Assembly: GCA_022704885.1 (NCBI GenBank)
Contig: JAKJFO010000027.1
Span: 1-32,026, forward strand
Source of the DNA: Candidatus Rifleibacteriota bacterium
GTDB lineage: Bacteria > Riflebacteria > Ozemobacteria > Ozemobacterales > Ozemobacteraceae
DNA: 32,026 bases
Reading direction: 5' to 3'
Each line of letters begins with the position of its first letter. Within the stretch, counting starts at the first letter, position 1. The translations under genes were made by a program, and so were the position numbers. Shown piece after piece: positions 30,367 through 32,026 of this stretch. The notes under the pieces were generated by a model that ran no database searches, was not told where the DNA came from, and saw nothing but the letters and a program-made list of their open reading frames with translations.

Positions 30367-32026
30367 ATGAATTTTCTTCGTAACCGCATGGCATTTTTGT
30401 TTTTTCTGGCACTTGTGATCACAAGCGGCTGCAGAATAATACCCTGGTTTGGCGACTACCCGTCAGACAAAGAATCATTCGTCGGCGAACTGATTCTGAG
30501 CCGAAACATCGATGCAACTCAGGCTTTCAATTTCAACACTTCAGGTTTCAGGCTCAGCATTCCGGCCGGAGCTCTCAGAAGCGACTCGAAAATCGAAATT
30601 ACCAGATACCCTCTGTTGAAAACCGATCAGAATCTGGCTAAGGAATACAAACCAATAAGTGCACTCTATTCTATCAATGTTCTGCCGGCCATAACCACGC
30701 TCAGTCAGCCGGCCACACTCAAATTTACCGTCAGCCAGCCCGACTCTGGCAAAGCACGTCTGGCAGCATATCGCGACAGCACAGGCGAATGGAAATTTGC
30801 CAGCCCGCTGCCACAGGAATCGAGCACTGAGATAGTTGTAGAAACACTTAGATTCTCTGACTGGATGGCAGTTGAAAACACTGAAGTATTTACCGGTTCT
30901 CTATCGCAGGGCATGACAATAACTGCGTCGCCATCGGCTGCAATTGCCTCGACAACCGGATTTTTCGAAGAAAACGTCGAAGTCGGCGTCTGCCTTAAAT
31001 CGAATCAGCCTTTGAATCTCAGTCCTGCCAACAGTCAGCTCAAAATGCAGCTGTCGACATATGGCGCCTTCAGCCTCGACATAACCGATCCTGACGCCCC
31101 AACCGGCGGCAGAACATACACATCTGACAGCGAAGACAGAGTTATGATCGACCTGCTCAATACCAGCCTGGCAAAGGTGGTCGCGAGTGGCAACAACGCA
31201 ACCTACACATTTCTGCTCAAACTCAAAGGCAAAACCCCTGAGCAGTTGCCGTCTTTTTTAGCCATGAACTCTGTTTATACCAGTGAAACCGGCATAGATT
31301 ACAGTGCCGTAGAAACACTCACTTTCAGCAAAGCCCCGGCAGTCGACGAAAATGAGTCACTGTCGCCGCGCATAAGCGATACTCTGCCAGCCAACGGCGC
31401 AGACTTCGTAGCCAGCAGCACCGAGATAAAAGTTGTATTCGACAGCAAAATGAATCTGGAGTCGGTTCAGAATGCCCTGAAGGTAGCTGATCGTGCCGGC
31501 AACACCATAAGCGGTTCTTTCAGCTGGCAGGATGACCGGGCAATGACATTCAAGCCGGATCAGCCACTGCTTCCGAGCACCGAATACGTCATGATCTTCA
31601 GCGATGGAGCTCTTGGCCAGAATGGCCTGGCACTGATAACCGACGGCGAAATTGTTTTCACCACCGCCAGCAATGACCCGGCCGAACTTGTGAGCTTCAG
31701 TCCAGCCAATAATGTTGTTGCAGTGGCCTTCAACGCCCCCGTCGTTCTCAGATTTTCGCAGCCCATGGATGCCGCAAATCTTAAATTTACCGTTACTCCA
31801 ACGATTCCAGGCGATTTCACCGCAACCTGGAATGACAACAAAACCGAAGTAAGCATTCTATATGGCAGCGGCTATGCCAGCAATCAGCCCTACCGGTTCG
31901 ACATTCTCTCGACCACTCTCGACATCTATGGCAAAGCCATAAAAGAAGCTTATACCTTCAGCTTCACCAGCGAAGCATACGTGGGCGGCCGCCTGGTTGG
32001 TATCAGCCCGGCATCCGGCAGCATCG
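30367..32026 (+). CDS. Lipoprotein with bacterial Ig-like domains (runs off right edge)
   Basis: At least 553 residues are visible and the frame is still open at the window end. The N-terminus is a lipoprotein signal ending in L-V-I-T-S-G-C22. A first domain (about 35-160) has the G-F-R-L-S-I-P-A-G-A-L motif seen in ZU5-like and related surface domains. From about 335 there are Ig-like repeats of the Big_5 type, each with P-A-N-x-...-V-x-F-S/D-x-x-M-[ND] and ending in Y-x-F-x-F-T-[ST]: one at about 336-437, one at about 440-537, and the beginning of a third. This suggests a long rod-like protein exposed on the outer membrane, perhaps an adhesin or a component of a surface structure. Ribosome site GAGG (30357-30360) fits the ATG. 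It was read directly from the nucleotide sequence. Confidence 0.8.
   Translation, partial: MNFLRNRMAFLFFLALVITSGCRIIPWFGDYPSDKESFVGELILSRNIDATQAFNFNTSGFRLSIPAGALRSDSKIEITRYPLLKTDQNLAKEYKPISALYSINVLPAITTLSQPATLKFTVSQPDSGKARLAAYRDSTGEWKFASPLPQESSTEIVVETLRFSDWMAVENTEVFTGSLSQGMTITASPSAAIASTTGFFEENVEVGVCLKSNQPLNLSPANSQLKMQLSTYGAFSLDITDPDAPTGGRTYTSDSEDRVMIDLLNTSLAKVVASGNNATYTFLLKLKGKTPEQLPSFLAMNSVYTSETGIDYSAVETLTFSKAPAVDENESLSPRISDTLPANGADFVASSTEIKVVFDSKMNLESVQNALKVADRAGNTISGSFSWQDDRAMTFKPDQPLLPSTEYVMIFSDGALGQNGLALITDGEIVFTTASNDPAELVSFSPANNVVAVAFNAPVVLRFSQPMDAANLKFTVTPTIPGDFTATWNDNKTEVSILYGSGYASNQPYRFDILSTTLDIYGKAIKEAYTFSFTSEAYVGGRLVGISPASGSI

Overview
The window reads as chromosomal DNA from a diderm (outer-membrane-bearing) bacterium of roughly 50% GC. 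It encodes an outer-membrane secretin, an inner-membrane pilus assembly platform, lipoprotein-type signal peptides and NagZ-type muropeptide recycling. No rRNA, tRNA or other taxonomic marker is visible. The mix of a hybrid type IV pilus/type II secretion locus, many HEAT, TPR and zinc-ribbon proteins, and a lipoprotein with bacterial Ig-like repeats suggests an uncultured, deep-branching diderm (Riflebacteria/Ozemobacteria-like). That placement is a guess from style, not a demonstrated assignment.

Layout. (1) 1-6290, envelope and housekeeping: an SH3-repeat membrane protein; a leftward three-gene operon (zinc-ribbon TolB-like propeller, PrsW-family membrane protease with a zinc ribbon, exported protein of unknown function); a divergent NagZ-like glycoside hydrolase; and a small membrane-anchored HEAT protein. 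(2) 6289-6816, a non-coding stretch with a hairpin and a block of interspersed repeat DNA. (3) 6817-9807, a GAF/SpoIIE-like phosphatase-fold protein, a protein of unknown family and a TPR protein. (4) 10053-12962, the PilB/GspE ATPase and PilC/GspF platform protein. (5) 12994-18329, an AT-richer rightward block: two GT2 glycosyltransferases, a DUF2304 membrane protein, a membrane-anchored GDPD-like protein and an LtaS/sulfatase-family membrane phosphotransferase. It ends against a leftward STT3-like oligosaccharyltransferase (18343-20562). (6) 20693-26822, a GspG/PilA-like pilin, a PilM-PilN fusion, PilO-like, PilP/GspC-like and PilQ/GspD secretin. (7) 26904-30238, a large HEAT-repeat membrane protein translationally coupled to a rhomboid-fold protein without a visible catalytic serine motif. 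(8) From 30367 off the right edge, a lipoprotein with Ig-like domains.

How they may work together. PilB powers polymerisation of the pilin on PilC. The PilMN, PilO and PilP-like proteins link the motor to the secretin, giving a filament or pseudopilus machine that spans both membranes. The subunit domains mix type IV pilus and type II secretion features, and no retraction ATPase (PilT) or prepilin peptidase lies in the window. The glycan/phosphotransferase block sits inside the locus, and its STT3-like gene shares a back-to-back promoter region with the pilin gene. This suggests, but does not prove, that the cassette glycosylates or phospho-decorates the pilin or another exported protein. That linkage is the most interesting hypothesis here.
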